This document shows, piece after piece, positions 26,160 through 39,545 of a stretch of 64,000 nt of DNA (its first letter is position 1; the number at the start of each line of letters is the position of its first letter). The stretch is from Brienomyrus brachyistius. Taxonomy: Eukaryota; Chordata; Actinopteri; Osteoglossiformes; Mormyridae. A program made the translations under genes and the position numbers. The notes beneath the pieces were generated by a model. The model was not told where the DNA came from and searched no databases. It was given only the letters and a program-made list of their open reading frames with translations. Location of the stretch: assembly GCF_023856365.1 (NCBI RefSeq), contig NC_064534.1, positions 13,040,536 through 13,104,535 of the forward strand. The letters run 5' to 3'.

Positions 26160-26637
26160 AAAGCTATGGAAAAAATTAAGAGACCACTCAATATGTTTTA
26201 AGAATCTGCATTATTAAATCCTGGTTTAATCCTGGTTCTGCTTTGCTGAGCAGCAGGTTGCTTCCAGGCAAGACGACAGTACAAAACAATAAGGTGGGAA
26301 TGACCACAAATCAGCCAGGTAGAAGGCAGAAGCAACTTTGATGTCAGAGATGATTGTGAACTTATCCAACAGTGCCTCATGAGTCGGAGGATGGCAGCAA
26401 GTGACCTTCAAAAAGAATGGGGAACATTAAGTGCAGGTGTGAAGTGCACTGCTAGGGCAGTTCATGTCAGGCTCCTAGAAGCAGGACTGAAGTCCCATAA
26501 AGCAAGGAAGAAGCCCTTCAGTCATGAGAGACAGAGAAGAACCAGGCTGCAGCTTGCAACAAAAATAATAAGAATTTAAGAAATGAGTGAAATAAAAAAT
26601 GGTGCTTTGGTACTTTCATTTTTTCCAGAACTGTATG
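26160..26637 (+). mobile_element. Decayed Tc1/mariner element with transposase N-terminal remnant
   Basis: The ends resemble each other in inverted orientation: 'GCTATGGAAAAAATTAAGAG' at the left and, read in reverse, 'AGTTCTGGAAAAAATGAAAG' at the right, both of the type seen in fish Tc1 elements. Inside, 26343-26579 encodes a piece of the transposase paired-like DNA-binding region (SDLQKEWG, RLLEAGLKSHKARKKPFSHE). The catalytic DDE domain is absent: about 480 bp remains of an element normally near 1.6 kb. It is a nonautonomous deletion derivative, not a working gene. Confidence 0.75.
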
Positions 26638-27922
26638 TATGTATGTATGCATATTTTGAATGTAACATTGCTATGTGGAAGTGCACGCAGGATGTATAAT
26701 GCAAGTGAGAATGTATATCATTCACATCCAGTTTCAATGCGGCAATTAAACATGCTTAAAGTGTGCAATATTTTCAGTTACAGGCACGAACTTGTTAACT
26801 AGGCCACGCTGTAGAGCTCACACCATTACCGACAGGTGTCCAAGTGTTTATGGCCTGACACCTGCAGCAGAACGTTGCCAACATTAAAGCGCCGAGCCTA
26901 AACCAAACAGACGCAAAATACCTGCGACAGTGTAATGAACGTGGAAATGGCTTATCGCTCCCGATGATCCCGCTCTCTTTAGTTACACATATATGCACAC
27001 ACCTGCCTCTTTTCCTTTGTTTATTTTTTTTCTTTTTTCCATCGGGGGACAATTAGCTCATATTGTGTTGTAATAGTTCTTTGCGAACCACAAAACCACA
27101 AGCTTTCCCTGCAGGAATAAAGGAAGCAAAGGACAATGCTGCCTGGCTTCCCTCTGATTGACTGTGGCAGTCAGAAGCACAATTCTTTTTTCTTTCATGA
27201 TCTTTAAAGGCCTTTGGTGAGCTTTGATCCTGACTGATCGTACCTCCCTTGTTGAAGCATGACACCACTCTTCACTTCGCTTTCAGATAAGCCGTGAAGT
27301 TTGATCCTGTAATTGACACTGTAAACATGGACGAGCGAGAGCTCCTGCGGTCATTGTTTTTTTTCGTTTTTACATTTCTTTGGCTTTAAAATGGCCGTAC
27401 CTTCTCGCAGTCGATTATGACCACTGGTAACATACCTTTACCTGTCTCTGCAGGTGAGTGTAAGTTTGCATGGTTGCAAATAATGCACTGAGAGACACCT
27501 AACATTATATCATTGTTCTTGGCCTACTGAAGCACTAATTGCATGAGTGGATTCTTTCTAGTGGCTATAACATCAAAGGCAGATATGCAGGGGTGAATTT
27601 AGAGGGGTGGGGGGGCCCTTGGCTGTTGACCTTATTGGAGCGCTACTGAAAGCATAAAGTGCTGCTGTAACCAGCAGAAAATAATCTGAGAACCTTACAA
27701 CTTGGGGTACTGGGATGCAGCCCAGGTTAAGCGTGTGAATGAGGCCGGCCTTGCAGATACGTCCCTACATGAATTATGACTTGCGTTAGGTTCTCCATTA
27801 CATGATGGAGCATGGAAGATCATGTGCAGCTTTAGAGAACGGCTGCAAAAGTCTTTTGATATGGGCATCATGTAAAACAGAAGATGTTCCAAAATCTCAA
27901 AATGCTTTTACTCTTTGAGAAC

Positions 27923-27924
<2 letters not shown>

Positions 27925-27968
<44 letters not shown>
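27925..27968. repeat. (GA)22 microsatellite
   Basis: Forty-four uninterrupted bases of GA. Confidence 0.97.
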
Positions 27969-27970
<2 letters not shown>

Positions 27971-28621
27971 CCTTGGATTATGTAACCTCTGCATGTTAAT
28001 CTAGTGGAGCCATGTTATCAGAGAAAAGGCTGTGGTGCCCCTGCATTATTCTGTCCTGGGGGAATCGTGTCCCTTATGGTAATTTAGGTGATTACCCAGC
28101 AATTAGACGTTCAGGGCTGGGAAATGACCATCTATTATTTTTGGCATCTCAAAAATGTTCTCTAGTATTATTACGTACCATTGGGGAGCTGTATGGGTGA
28201 ATGTGCAGAAGAAGGCAATGCTGCAGCATTCTTCTCCAGCTCAGCCTCCTCATAAGCGCTGAGATGGATCACTCGATGCAGGACGTTCCGGCTCCGTCCC
28301 GCAGTCAAAGGCTCCGTCTTCCTTGCAGGTCCCCATGAATGTATTTTTTTTTTTTATCTTCGATTGTTCCTGGGTTCTGCCGGTACAGGGCTTGGGGACA
28401 GCTGGGCCTTCAGCCCAACATTATACCTCATTAATCCCTTCCCAGCCTGATGCTGGGTGGATGATAAATTGGGTTGGTAATTTCGAATGGTTACTACTTT
28501 GCAAACTGATCTAAGCACAGGATTGTGATTAATAAGCCACTGGGGCAGAGGAAAAACACAGGAAAATTGCTTCCATGTGGTGGGGTTTGGAGAACCTTGT
28601 TGACTTGTCATGAAGCAAATA

Positions 28622-28651
28622 CCCCCCCCCCCCCCCCCCCAAAAAAAAAAA
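28622..28651. repeat. C19-A11 homopolymer pair
   Basis: Nineteen C followed directly by eleven A. Confidence 0.95.
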
Positions 28652-29056
28652 TCCCACTTATACTTTCCCTTATTTATTTAATTGTGGTGCCAAAATGAAC
28701 GTCAGCAGTGATGTTGTTTAATACAACAGCTACGGTACCAGATACTCGCAGGCTATTGGATGACGTCCCAAGATTTCCAACCTTTGTTGCAGTTCGCTGC
28801 CCTTCGCATCCCGATCCTCCGCATCTCATCAGAGACGACTGGGGTATTATTATTGAAATCCCACTATTTCTGTGACTCTCTCCCTCTACTTGTGCAGAAT
28901 GTGATGAGCAGGGATGGCCAGGCCTCCCTGGCTACTCTTCATGGCCATCTATCATGCGTGATGGCCAGTGTCATCCTACAGTCTGAGACGTCTAACTGGT
29001 AATAGCTTCTCCAGTGCTAACCGCTGTGACTAAAATTAACGTAATAGGGTGCCCAT

Positions 29057-29073
29057 CCCCCCCCCCCCCCCCC
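29057..29073. repeat. Poly(C)17 tract
   Basis: Seventeen consecutive C. Confidence 0.95.
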
Positions 29074-32000
29074 TTTGTATGGCCAGGACACGACCATTTA
29101 CCTAAAAAGTGCTGAAAAGTTATTTCCTTTCCGAAACTTTTGATGACAATAATGAATACATTTGCATGGTGGCCTGAGCTCTCAAAGTGAAGTAGAGCCT
29201 CGTCTCATAGCTGTACACACAGATCTTGAGTGACAGCAGAACATACAGTAAATCTGAGAACATCATAGGAGAAATCGATTTCCTCTAATACGCAGGTCTC
29301 AGACTTCCGGCCTCCTGGCCCAGATTCCACTCCCCTGGAGAATTTCACACGGCCCATTACATGTTTTTTATTTATTAATAAATCTGCCCCGCAGCTCATT
29401 CCTTCATTTTCCACTTCATTTTAGTGATCTCCATAGTCTTAGTTTTCTTATGGATTAATGGAATATCGCTGTTGCATTACATTTTCTCTCACACGTTTGT
29501 CTTTCGGCTCATAAAAGATAGCTCCCCCTTGGGAGAAGACTTCCTATCCAGTGGCCCCCAGTTAATTTGGGTTTGAGGCTCCAGCTGTAATAGATAACTT
29601 AAACTGGAGACTAGTTTTACGGCCACCCCGATGCTTTTATCTTGCTCAATAGGAACAGGCAGCTACACAGAGCAGGAATTTCATGTTGTGGGCCCTCTAA
29701 TTATGTATCCGCGTCACGGCACAATGTTATATTCCAGTCCTAAGCCTCTGACAGGAGCAGTTGAGAGATCTCATCCCTTTGCTCAGCCGCCTAATGTGTG
29801 AAGAATCGCAGGGTGTGACTTGTGCACTCAGCTGCCAGTGGGCACGATGGAATCACACAGCTGGGCCGCAGTGTGCCCTCTGATCGCGGCCCCACCACGC
29901 AGGGGAAGCGGAGTCGGGGGGCCCTCTCGCACAGAGTCATTTTGTGGCCGATGGGCCATACAAAGGTGCTGAGCCGATACGCTTCTCCGAATGGCCGTGA
30001 GCTCCAGGAAAAGCAGACGCCGTTCGGGGTGACATCACGGCATGGAAAAATGGGCCTGATTTCCACAGAGGAGAAGCGATTCGGGGGATCCGAGGCGCCA
30101 GGAGGGGGAGGTAGCGAGGATGAGAAAACGGGACGACAAGGGTACAGCTGGCACATTCCTCCGTCCCCCAACCTCAGGAAATATTCTGCTGCAGACTCTT
30201 AAGTGTGAAAGCTGCGAGCAATTTGCATCGGCACAGATTTGTCACACGCGACCGAATAATAGCGACGAGCGAAGTGGTGGACCTGCTCGGCGGTAGATCC
30301 TGCCCACTGGCTCCGAAATACATGCATGTGATGCGGTCCACCACGGAGCAGCTGATGGCCAACAAAGACGCGATCGGTGGGAGCGCTGGGGGTAGTTTGC
30401 GCACACGGAACCCAACGACAGCTCATGTCATCACCCTACCACCTGCGTGTCAGTATGGGCATGACAGATGGCATGCTAGCTGTCTGCCAAGTCAAGGAGC
30501 AAAGGGGGGGGGGGATTTTTGTGGATCGCCACCGTCGCTCACTTTGCTGTAGCGGACAGATTCTGCCAGACAGTGGGGGCAGGCAGTGCTCGGAATTGCT
30601 GAAGTAAAGCCCACTGGCGGCAGTGCAAGTGGTCAAAATGCCCAGATCAACGTGACAATCTTGAGCTGAATGATATCCCTCAAAAGGGTAGGAAGGAAGC
30701 AGAATGAGAGGCTGATAGGAAGACGATATGAATGGCTCTGCTTCTCCAGACAGTAAAAGTAACACTCTGCACAAGTTTCACATTTTACACATGTCACAAT
30801 GAATCTTTGTACAGTACATCAAAATCCCATATGTTTCTTACCCGTATACCCAGACACATGCAAATAAACACCATCAAACTAATGTGAGCAAATTATTTCT
30901 TGCGTGTTGTATGAATTTAATTTCCACTGTGAATAGAACAGGCCAAAACTGCTGTCTTGCTGTGTCTTGCACTTCACTGTTGATTACGCGTTTGCATGTG
31001 GAAGTGCCTTGTACTACGGGTTGGCGCTCTCTCGCCAGCTAATGCAAGCTGCGGCTGTGCTCCCCTAAATGAGCTACTTCACTGAAATTAGGTACTTCAG
31101 TTCCAGCCTGATTTATCGCTGATTTGTCCTCATATGGCGAAGTTAGTGCGCGGTAAATCGGCTATTTATAGCTGCCAGCACATCCCTCCCACCTGTACTC
31201 CGCTTATGTCCGGTAGCAGGCTAGCGGCTAGTGGCTAACCCGGGGAGCAAGTTGCCGGTTTGCCAGTAAGAGGCTGAGCTTCTTGTAAGGCCTTGTTTTG
31301 TTGTTCGCTGGGGTTCCTGGACTGATATGGCTTTCGCAAGACATCCAGCTGCATAGAATTGAAAGACAAGTTGAGGGCGACTAGATAAAATGTGTGGCTG
31401 ATAGCAGTGATAACAATTTGAATTTAAAGATAGCAGAAAAATCCGAAAGCATTCAGCTGCTTGACAGAATCATTGATTCGCTCCCTTCCTGTGTCAGGCT
31501 GGGAGCTGCAGTAACTCTCTCTCTTCCTCACTCTCTTATCGGGCTTCTTACTGTATTGTCACCTGGCCTGACTGCCGACCGCATATTTCCTTCAGGGAAA
31601 CATGACTAATGGCAGAATTTTTCTCTGAACACCAGAGCAAGAAAAATGCCATTTTTAACACACTGAAATTCTGGCTACCATGAGCGCACGCCTCACTATT
31701 TCAGATTTCACACATTGTTCTCATTATTGCCTTGATTACCTCTCCAGGTCCAATAAGCGGTCAAAATATAGTGCATAGCATGACTGAGGTAGTGTTGGCC
31801 CGCAGCTTTTCGAGGTTGTGGTGAAATAATTTCGAGTAGAATGCAAGCATCCAGCACACAAGTTCATCTGTTGGCTGGACAATCTAAAATAACAAGCTCT
31901 TAAAATACTATTGAATTTAAAGTTTATATGGGTGAGGATCAGCCATAGTGGACACGATATGTTTTACTGGCAGTGGGGTGAGCCCACCAGAGTGGAAATA

Positions 32001-35000
32001 ATGGCTTCCTAGTTACAGACAGTGGTCTAAAGCAAGAGCCACACTCTACTGAAGTCTCGGGCCCGAGGTGCTCGGAGCCACAAGAAGTCGTGTTTTGTTG
32101 CTTTTTGTCTAGTGCACAAGCTTTGTTTGTCTGGTGATGGCAAATCCCTCGTTTCTGAATGCCAAGCAGTCCTTCTTCTGGTGACGTTAATGCCAATAAT
32201 TATTTTCAGATTGTTCGGCACGAGCACAAACTATTAGCCTCGTGGTGCTGCAGACATGTATCTTTTTAGCAGTTTTCTCCATAAATGCAGGCCAGCTGCG
32301 ACCGAGGAGAAACCGAAGAAACCCCCAAAAACAGCAGCTACCTCAAAACCAAAGACTTTTGTTTGTTTGATTGGTTTCTGGCTGAGCGACACTTCATTTT
32401 GTTTGATTATTGATTCGTCTTTTTATTAAGGTCGTTCAACTTGATTGTTAACAAAAATCACTTAATTAAACAAGTAATTTCATTAAATGCCCTTTAAAGT
32501 GTTTTTCATAGGATTCCACATCTGAAAATAATTATTATCATTAGCGCAGATATTGTCTGTCAGCTGAAGTAATGCCACCAGACAGACTTTAGAAAATGGA
32601 GACAGGACCTTCTTTAAGATTTACCGATGCTCTTCTTTTCATCTTCTGACTGATGGGCGCTTGAAACATCAAGTGACTTAGCCTATTGCCATATGATTAA
32701 TTCGGGGGGGCTGAGCCAGCACAATAAATTCATTATTTTAGGAAAATCAGTCTTAATCAGTGAAAATGAAAGGAGTGTAGCATGGACTTCTCTGCATGCG
32801 ACCGCCAATGGACCCAGGGCCAATGTGACAGGTGGGCGTCCCTTGTAGGGGCTCAATATGAGGTGACAGAAAGCCATTCGTTTTTATTGACATTTCACAC
32901 AGGGATCAAGTGGGTTTGACATTCAGAGGAGTCCAATGTCTTGAGTGCTGCCAGTTGGAGTCTGTGAAACAATCCACAAGTCAAGTACTTGTAAGAAGAA
33001 TGGGAAGGCATCGCTTTTTAGCAGACCCCTTGTTTAAAAATAGCGTTTTAAATACATATATGGTGACCCTCCATCTTCACTTATTTAGTGAAAGGTCACA
33101 GTAAACAGAAGCCTATCCCAGGAAGTATGGAGCACAACGATTCGGTTGATCTAATTGGGTTGGGCATATTGATGATGTTTTGCTGGTACTGCTAGTTTGA
33201 TTAAATACCCATTAAGAGTTCTACAAATCCAGCACAAGCGGAAATGGGAGATGGCTAGCTTGTCCATCCTTGCTTTTCGTTTGTAGGATGCACCCAAATG
33301 ATTGTACACAGGTTAATTTTCTTTAAATCATTTCTGCAGAAATTGATACAAATTACAGTCCGTCTTGTAAATGCATTGTACAGTGGAAAGTTCCTGAATT
33401 TAAACTTTTTGACTAATGATCCGAGGAAAGACGACCAAGCCGCTGATGAAGAAGTTGAAAGAACGTCCTCTTCCAAATTGTTATTTCAACTTGGAGAGAT
33501 GTTTTGGCAGACGGTGTCGCCCATGTGCGATTCCGTCTTGAACTGAGAACCCCGGCTACTGAGATGTGTTTGATGCGTGGATGTTAAACATGTGCTCCGT
33601 GGCAGTCCTGATATAGCGCAGATCCCATTGTCTAACGTCTGTCATCGGCTGGATGCTCCCTAGGCCGCCCGCCCAGTATTTGTGTCGGACGTGGCCTTCT
33701 CCCGCCGGGACCCTGACGCGCGAGGCACATCCGTCGTGCCTGTCTCTTACGGCCTTCGCACTTACTCCTCCGACCCAGGGACTCTACCTTAGCCTCAGGG
33801 GCAAAAAGGGCATTCCAGACAGAGTGGAGACACACCGAAGAAAAATATAACCGTAGATCCCTCAATGAATACCGTACGTGAACAAAGAGTATGCGAAGTA
33901 TGGAATAATGAAGCACTTTCGGCTCGCCGAACAAAACTAGAGACTTGTCGGAATTGAGGCATCGGACGTCGCAAACGGTGCTCCACATATCCCACATATT
34001 GACATTTCTTTGTCCCAAGGGTCTTTTATTTTAAAGCCATAGAGAGATCCCCCCCGTGTACTTATTAGTGTGGTATTATAGTCTTTGCAGGGTCAGGTTT
34101 ATGTGTGGCATGCAGGGGTTCTGCCAGGTCCACGCATTGGATGAAAGAGGCTGTATTAAATCACTGCCTCTGGGGAATAATCCAATCTATTGCTATTAAT
34201 GGAACTTCTTGGTAGTAACTTTCTGCTTACTACGAACTCGGTGCCCAAACCTCTGTACCTCTTTATATCTCATAGAGGGTGTATGAAGTTTCACATACAT
34301 TTCGTTTACCGTGTGCCAGGCTTGAGTTTACAGATCGTTACATTTAAAGAAGTACAATATGGTCTAATTGCTTTAATTTAAATATACTGTACAATAGTGT
34401 ATTTAAACTTTCAGCCTAAATTGTTACCATGGAAATATTTTGTTTTGCGGTCACTCAAAAGTGACTGTATGATTTATACTGTACTTCAGATTTTTAATGA
34501 ATAAAAACTCTTTCTTGAATAAAGGTCCTGGAACTCTGTAGACACCCAACAATAACCAGAACAACGAAATGAAACGTCGAAAAAATGAGAAAATCCTGTT
34601 TTTAAATGAATATATATGAGACTTTCATCACAGATATATAAAATTAAATTAAAGTGAGGACTTATTTTGTGTTTAAAGACACATGAAATCTATTTGGAGC
34701 TAAAAATAGAACCGTACAACAAAATCACCAGTGATTGCTTTACCTAAAATGGATATTTTGTCTTTGATTTTAATTTTATTTATTTATTTTGTGCAGTTTT
34801 GTGAGTTCTTTACATTCCCTTAGGTACTTAACAATCAGCTAATTCCTCATTTGAAGTCCATTTCAAACAGCCCTGTATGTTTCTCCCAAACATGTCGATG
34901 ACATGGGGCCTTTGAGGAAAAACAGCCGGTGATGAATATGCGAGTGAGCGTGCGGGGAAGGGCTGCTTTATCGGCTGCCACAGCTCCTTCTCTTACATAA

Positions 35001-38000
35001 GGGCCATGAAAGGTGCCCAGGCTTTTGCTCCTTCCCAGAAGTCCCTGCTGCGTCCCGTCAGTGGGCGGTGAACGGTGCCACCCTTCTACCTGGTGCCAGT
35101 GTAAGCTGGCCACGTTGCCAAGGTGAGCCTGGGGCGCCGCGTGTCCTGCTCGGTGGGTGGCTGTGTGCGCCGGTCACAACCTCGGCGGACGCTTTGTGAA
35201 CCGGGCCAGACGGTGAGCTTGTGATTCACTTGAATCTGAGGTAGCTTCCTATCGACCTGCTTGACCCATTTCCTGTGTCTGTTTATCCGAAGCGTTCCTC
35301 AGGTCATTCTTAAATAGACACACAAACGTATGACTGTACTATGGAAATGTGCAGCCCCTGTATATTGCTACAATATTTTCTGGAAAATAGAAAGTTTTCT
35401 GGGCATTCTGGAAACCTAATCCTTGCTGGGTAGCAGGTTTTGATGGGGTGTCCATCAATAAAATGCAACAATTCTTCAGTCAGTGTATGTTACATATATA
35501 AAAACGAGTGATGAAATATTCAAGGAAAAAAAACAACAAATTCTCAACACTCATTGCATTTGTCAGGGATATCGTTTTTTCAGCCTCCACAGGACTATCC
35601 GGAAAATCAATTATCCAAACTCCTGAATTCCTTTCTGTCAGTCAGTTTGACTGGTTTATATTGTTTGATATTTGTGGCATACTTGAAGAAATAAAGTTTG
35701 GAGGGAAAAAAAATGTTCTTGTAAATGCAGAGGAGCTTAACTCTCCTCATTTCTTGATTGGTTGTGGTCACTGTGCGGTTGATCTCATAAACCACAAAAA
35801 CTAGCAGGAAATGGTTCATTAATTGGATGAGTAATATTTAAAGATAATATAACTGCAGACTCAATGATATTCAGAAATCGCAGGAAGATGGACAATCTTG
35901 AGCTTATAAAAGGGTCTCATTGATTCCAGTAAACATGGCAGACTCTTGCGGATTGCCGTGTGGTTTCCAGCTAACAGCAGGAACTAAACCAGTTTTCTTT
36001 TTCATTCTCCCTTCATGGGGAAGTCCTCTATTTTGAGCTGACTGCAGTTACTGGAGGCTTTTAGAGTCTCCCTTGATGTACCTTTATCTCTGCCCTTTCT
36101 GTTCCTTTTTGTGCTATTTTCGCCTAACTTGGACATTTTCGGTGGAGGCCGTAAGAGGTGGTCGCTGAGGATAGTAGCTAAATCTGAAGCTGACAGCGCG
36201 GCTGGCCCCGAGCAGAACAGAGCTTGTTATCTGAGCTTGTGATTGCGATCGAACATTGGCCAAAAACGGCTTTGTGTCCCAAGCCAGGTCTGATACGAAT
36301 CTGTAAAGGTAGGGAATAATAATTGCACGGAGACGAGCGACGCCGGGCATGCGTTCTGTGGCACCTGGATATGCTGTAAACAAGGCTGTCGCTGTTGGGA
36401 GTTTGGGGGAGGGCTTGTGGGGATGTGGGGGGATGCTTAGGCCACAGCTTGCTGCCGTAGGGCCGGGCCCTGGGTTCTGAGTCTAAACTGTGGTTTGCCT
36501 GTTCCTGTGTGAAGGTTTTAGTCAGCAAACGCCATTCATAAAAAAGTCTGCCCGTGTCGATTCATAACAAGCGGGGAAGAAACCACACCAGCAGTGAGAA
36601 GGTTAAGAGGTCAGAGCCTGCGGTTTGCCTAACGAGCATCTCCTGCCGCCGACGGTCCTGTGAGAGACTGACACGGTTTTCCCGTTTCAGGAAGGAGGCG
36701 CATTCCACAGGAAGTTTACTCTCCCTTCTACCCGCTCACTTCCTGTCCTCTGTGATTCAAGCTAATTGGTGTGGGCTGGGTGGTCTGATAAGACTGCGTG
36801 TGGGGGAGACCCTGCCACATGCAAACAAACAAACACGCACACGCGAGTGCGGGCAGCAGAACTTGGCACGCTATTCCACAGGCACGCGGAAATAACGCAA
36901 TGCGGCAAGTGCGCCCGTCTGTCGGAGTTTTAAAGAGGGATTTAAAGGTTTATGGGTAGCTAAAAGCAATCAAATCGCTATGTAGAGCATTTTCAGTTCG
37001 CTACATAAGTAGAGCCTCACCGGACGGAGATCATTATAACTGTGTGATGCTTTTATATGAATTGAATATGAACTGCAGGTTATTTTGGAACTGTGCTGTT
37101 GTACGAGAGGGCTCCATACAGCGTCTCTGAAGTACTGTCTTTTTAGGACGCCTCTTCCACTTGCAGCCTGGCGGGGGCGTGTTTGTGCGATGGCGAGGCA
37201 CTTTCCGGCCACCTGTTCCCGCGCTTCTGTTATGCGGCACACCGGCACCTTTACCTCCCCGCCTGGGGAGATGATTGCCGCTTCTGCCTGTAATTGCATG
37301 TTACAAGATATCCACAGTGCAGACTGACACCCCCGTGACAGCAAACGGTGGGAGCTTACCCTCAGCCTTCATTCCACTTGTCAGCTTAGTAGGCAGTGGC
37401 TCAGTCATCCTGGAAGATTACATTAATCACTTCATAACGGGGGGGGAATGGTGGGAGAGGAAATAGGAGAGCGTAGCAGCGATATCTGCCTAAAGGCCCA
37501 TATAAAGTGCAACTTCGGTCTGTGCATTTTAATTCCTTAAAAAGTTGTACCAGTAAACACTGGCTGCATGCCACCCTTTTGCTCTCATCTCACTTACATT
37601 TTTTCACGGCTGAGTCTGTTTTTCTTGATGGCTTATAGAAATAAAAAACAGAAATGCAATAGATATAAATACAATGAAACCTTCCAAGATTTGTACATGC
37701 AATAGCTGTGGCAGGCAAAACATTAGCCAATGGTAGCGGGATGTGAGTGCCGGTGTGTTTGATCTCTGCAGCAGCGTGCATAACTGTGTGGGGTAATGCA
37801 CACACCACAGAAGTTGTTTACAGGGATTTTAGAAAAAGGTGGAGCCACATGACCTTTTACATGGGGGCTCCTGTAAGCCACAGATCATTTTCAACTATAT
37901 ATACCTGAAGCAGAAGGTGGTAAAATGTGGTAGGGCCCTTGGCTCTTATACCTTCACAAGGTGATAAGGCAGGTGCTCACATTTCTGCAGCGTAAGATCA

Positions 38001-39341
38001 AGAAGAGAAGAGCAAAAGTCCTTGGGTAGTTAAGGAGATTAGCTGTTGGGTGGTTAAAGGGAGGAAGAAAGCCAGCTCTGGCTGTGAATGGTTACTTTAA
38101 ACAAGCAGAGCCTAACTCTCCAACACACTAGTGCTGGATGAGACACAGGGAGAAAGTCTGCGTTCAATTTTCTGCTCAGTTGATTTTTGTGTTTAGCTTG
38201 AAGCTGCAGTGTGTGTTCATGGATTTGGAGCCTGAGAAACCGCAAATTGTTCAGAGCTGTTGAACCTCGAGCTGCAATAATACAGGTCTGTTAAAAAGTG
38301 CACTTCTGCTCAGAACCAGGTGGTGGCGCCCTCACACTCAGGATATCCTGGATGTCTTCAGACAGGAAGGCCTCTTGGACGTCACAGACAGAAGGAAATT
38401 CCAAAATATAGCATGACGTTGTGTTAGAGACGACGTGAACGATGATGCTGGAGCCGAAAAACCTCGGCCTGCTTATGCTGAACGATGATATTGGACTCAG
38501 GGCCCAAGGTATTGATTGCTGTAAAGCCACAGTGATTTCTCAGAGGAATGTCAGGTTTGGGTTGGGTCTGTGGAAATCATTAGCTTCCTGACAAACAGCT
38601 GAAGTAATCAGAGCCTGGAACATGGTGCAGAGGAAGGCGGAAGCCCGAGTCAGAAGCGGGTGCTCAGGTATGTGCTGATCGGGACTCTCTAGCTAGAGGA
38701 TGAGATCCAGATGTGGCTGTGGAGGGAGCTGGAGGGGGCTGCAAGTATGGTGGTGATGGAGGGAATGGGGGGGGGGCAATATCTCCCTGACAGCAACATT
38801 ATAGGCCAAAGCAAACCTTGGGAGAAGAAGGAGTCTGACAGTGCGTGGTTGCTCTCCGTGAAGAAGATGAAGAACGGTAGGAGATCAGCTCCTTCGAGAA
38901 GGAATCGCAGCCCCTGAGTGTCTGTGAAACTAAAGACCAACAGCATCAGTTACCGAATATCCTTTAATCTCCTCATTTCATCTCGACTTTCTGCTATAAT
39001 GTTATATTTGATGCGGCTGGATTTAACTTCGCATAAAGTAACAGGTAAATTAGAGCGCGCAAAAGAGCCACTTTACATCATTCCTGGTGACGGCTAATGT
39101 GTTGCTGTGTTACGCTGATATTTCTGTATCGCGAGTGTTAATGTGCTATCCATTTAGCAATTAATGAAATGATATAGTGACATAATAATGGCAAAGGTGA
39201 GTCATATAAAGTCACTTAAGCTCTCAGTATGAAAAAAGTGCATGACTACAGGGTTGATTCTTACTTACCCTTTTATCTATAGAGTAAGAGTAAGGCGTCA
39301 TCCCCACAACCCAAAGCCTGGCTATCCTACACGGACATGGA

Positions 39342-39342
<1 letters not shown>

Positions 39343-39374
<32 letters not shown>

Positions 39375-39545
39375 TCCAGGTGTACCTTACACTGTGGGGT
39401 CCAAATATCCCCACAACATGATTAAAAACCTGCCATTCTGACGTTGTGGAGACCATTTTTCTAGTCCTCATAAGAGTAACCTCAATTTTATAAAAATCGG
39501 TGACTGCAATCAAAAAACTAAAAATGCCTAAAGACTTGTGAGTGA
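39343..39545. repeat. Second copy of the 'GCAATCAAAAA' repeat, with (TG)15
   Basis: (TG)15 at 39344-39373 is followed by 'CTGTGGGGTCCAAATATCCC', 'GGAGACCATTTTTCTAG', 'AACCTCAATTTTATAAAAAT' and 'GCAATCAAAAAACTAAAAAT'. These match the repeat at 1591-2020 in the same order. This shared block makes a dispersed family more likely than chance. Confidence 0.65.

Larger units (their letters stand above)
26638..39342. other. Long intergenic stretch, no supported gene
   Basis: Nearly 13 kb without a credible exon. It contains poly(C) tracts, a (GA)22 run, CpG-rich patches at 29800-30420 and 36100-37320, and AT-rich homeobox-type motifs around 32400-32570 (TTAATTAAA, AATAATTATTATC). No convincing protein homology in any frame; distal regulatory DNA is possible but unproven. 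Confidence 0.5.

Noticed and set aside
26379..26579. Possible independent small protein gene
   Set aside because: It is the transposase N-terminal remnant of a decayed Tc1 element lacking the catalytic domain.
30199..30620. Overlapping open frames on both strands in CpG-rich DNA
   Set aside because: No domain, no splice-bounded continuity; open frames are expected from composition.
38291..38946. Possible retroelement or exon region with frames on both strands
   Set aside because: Translations show no reverse transcriptase, integrase or other known motif.
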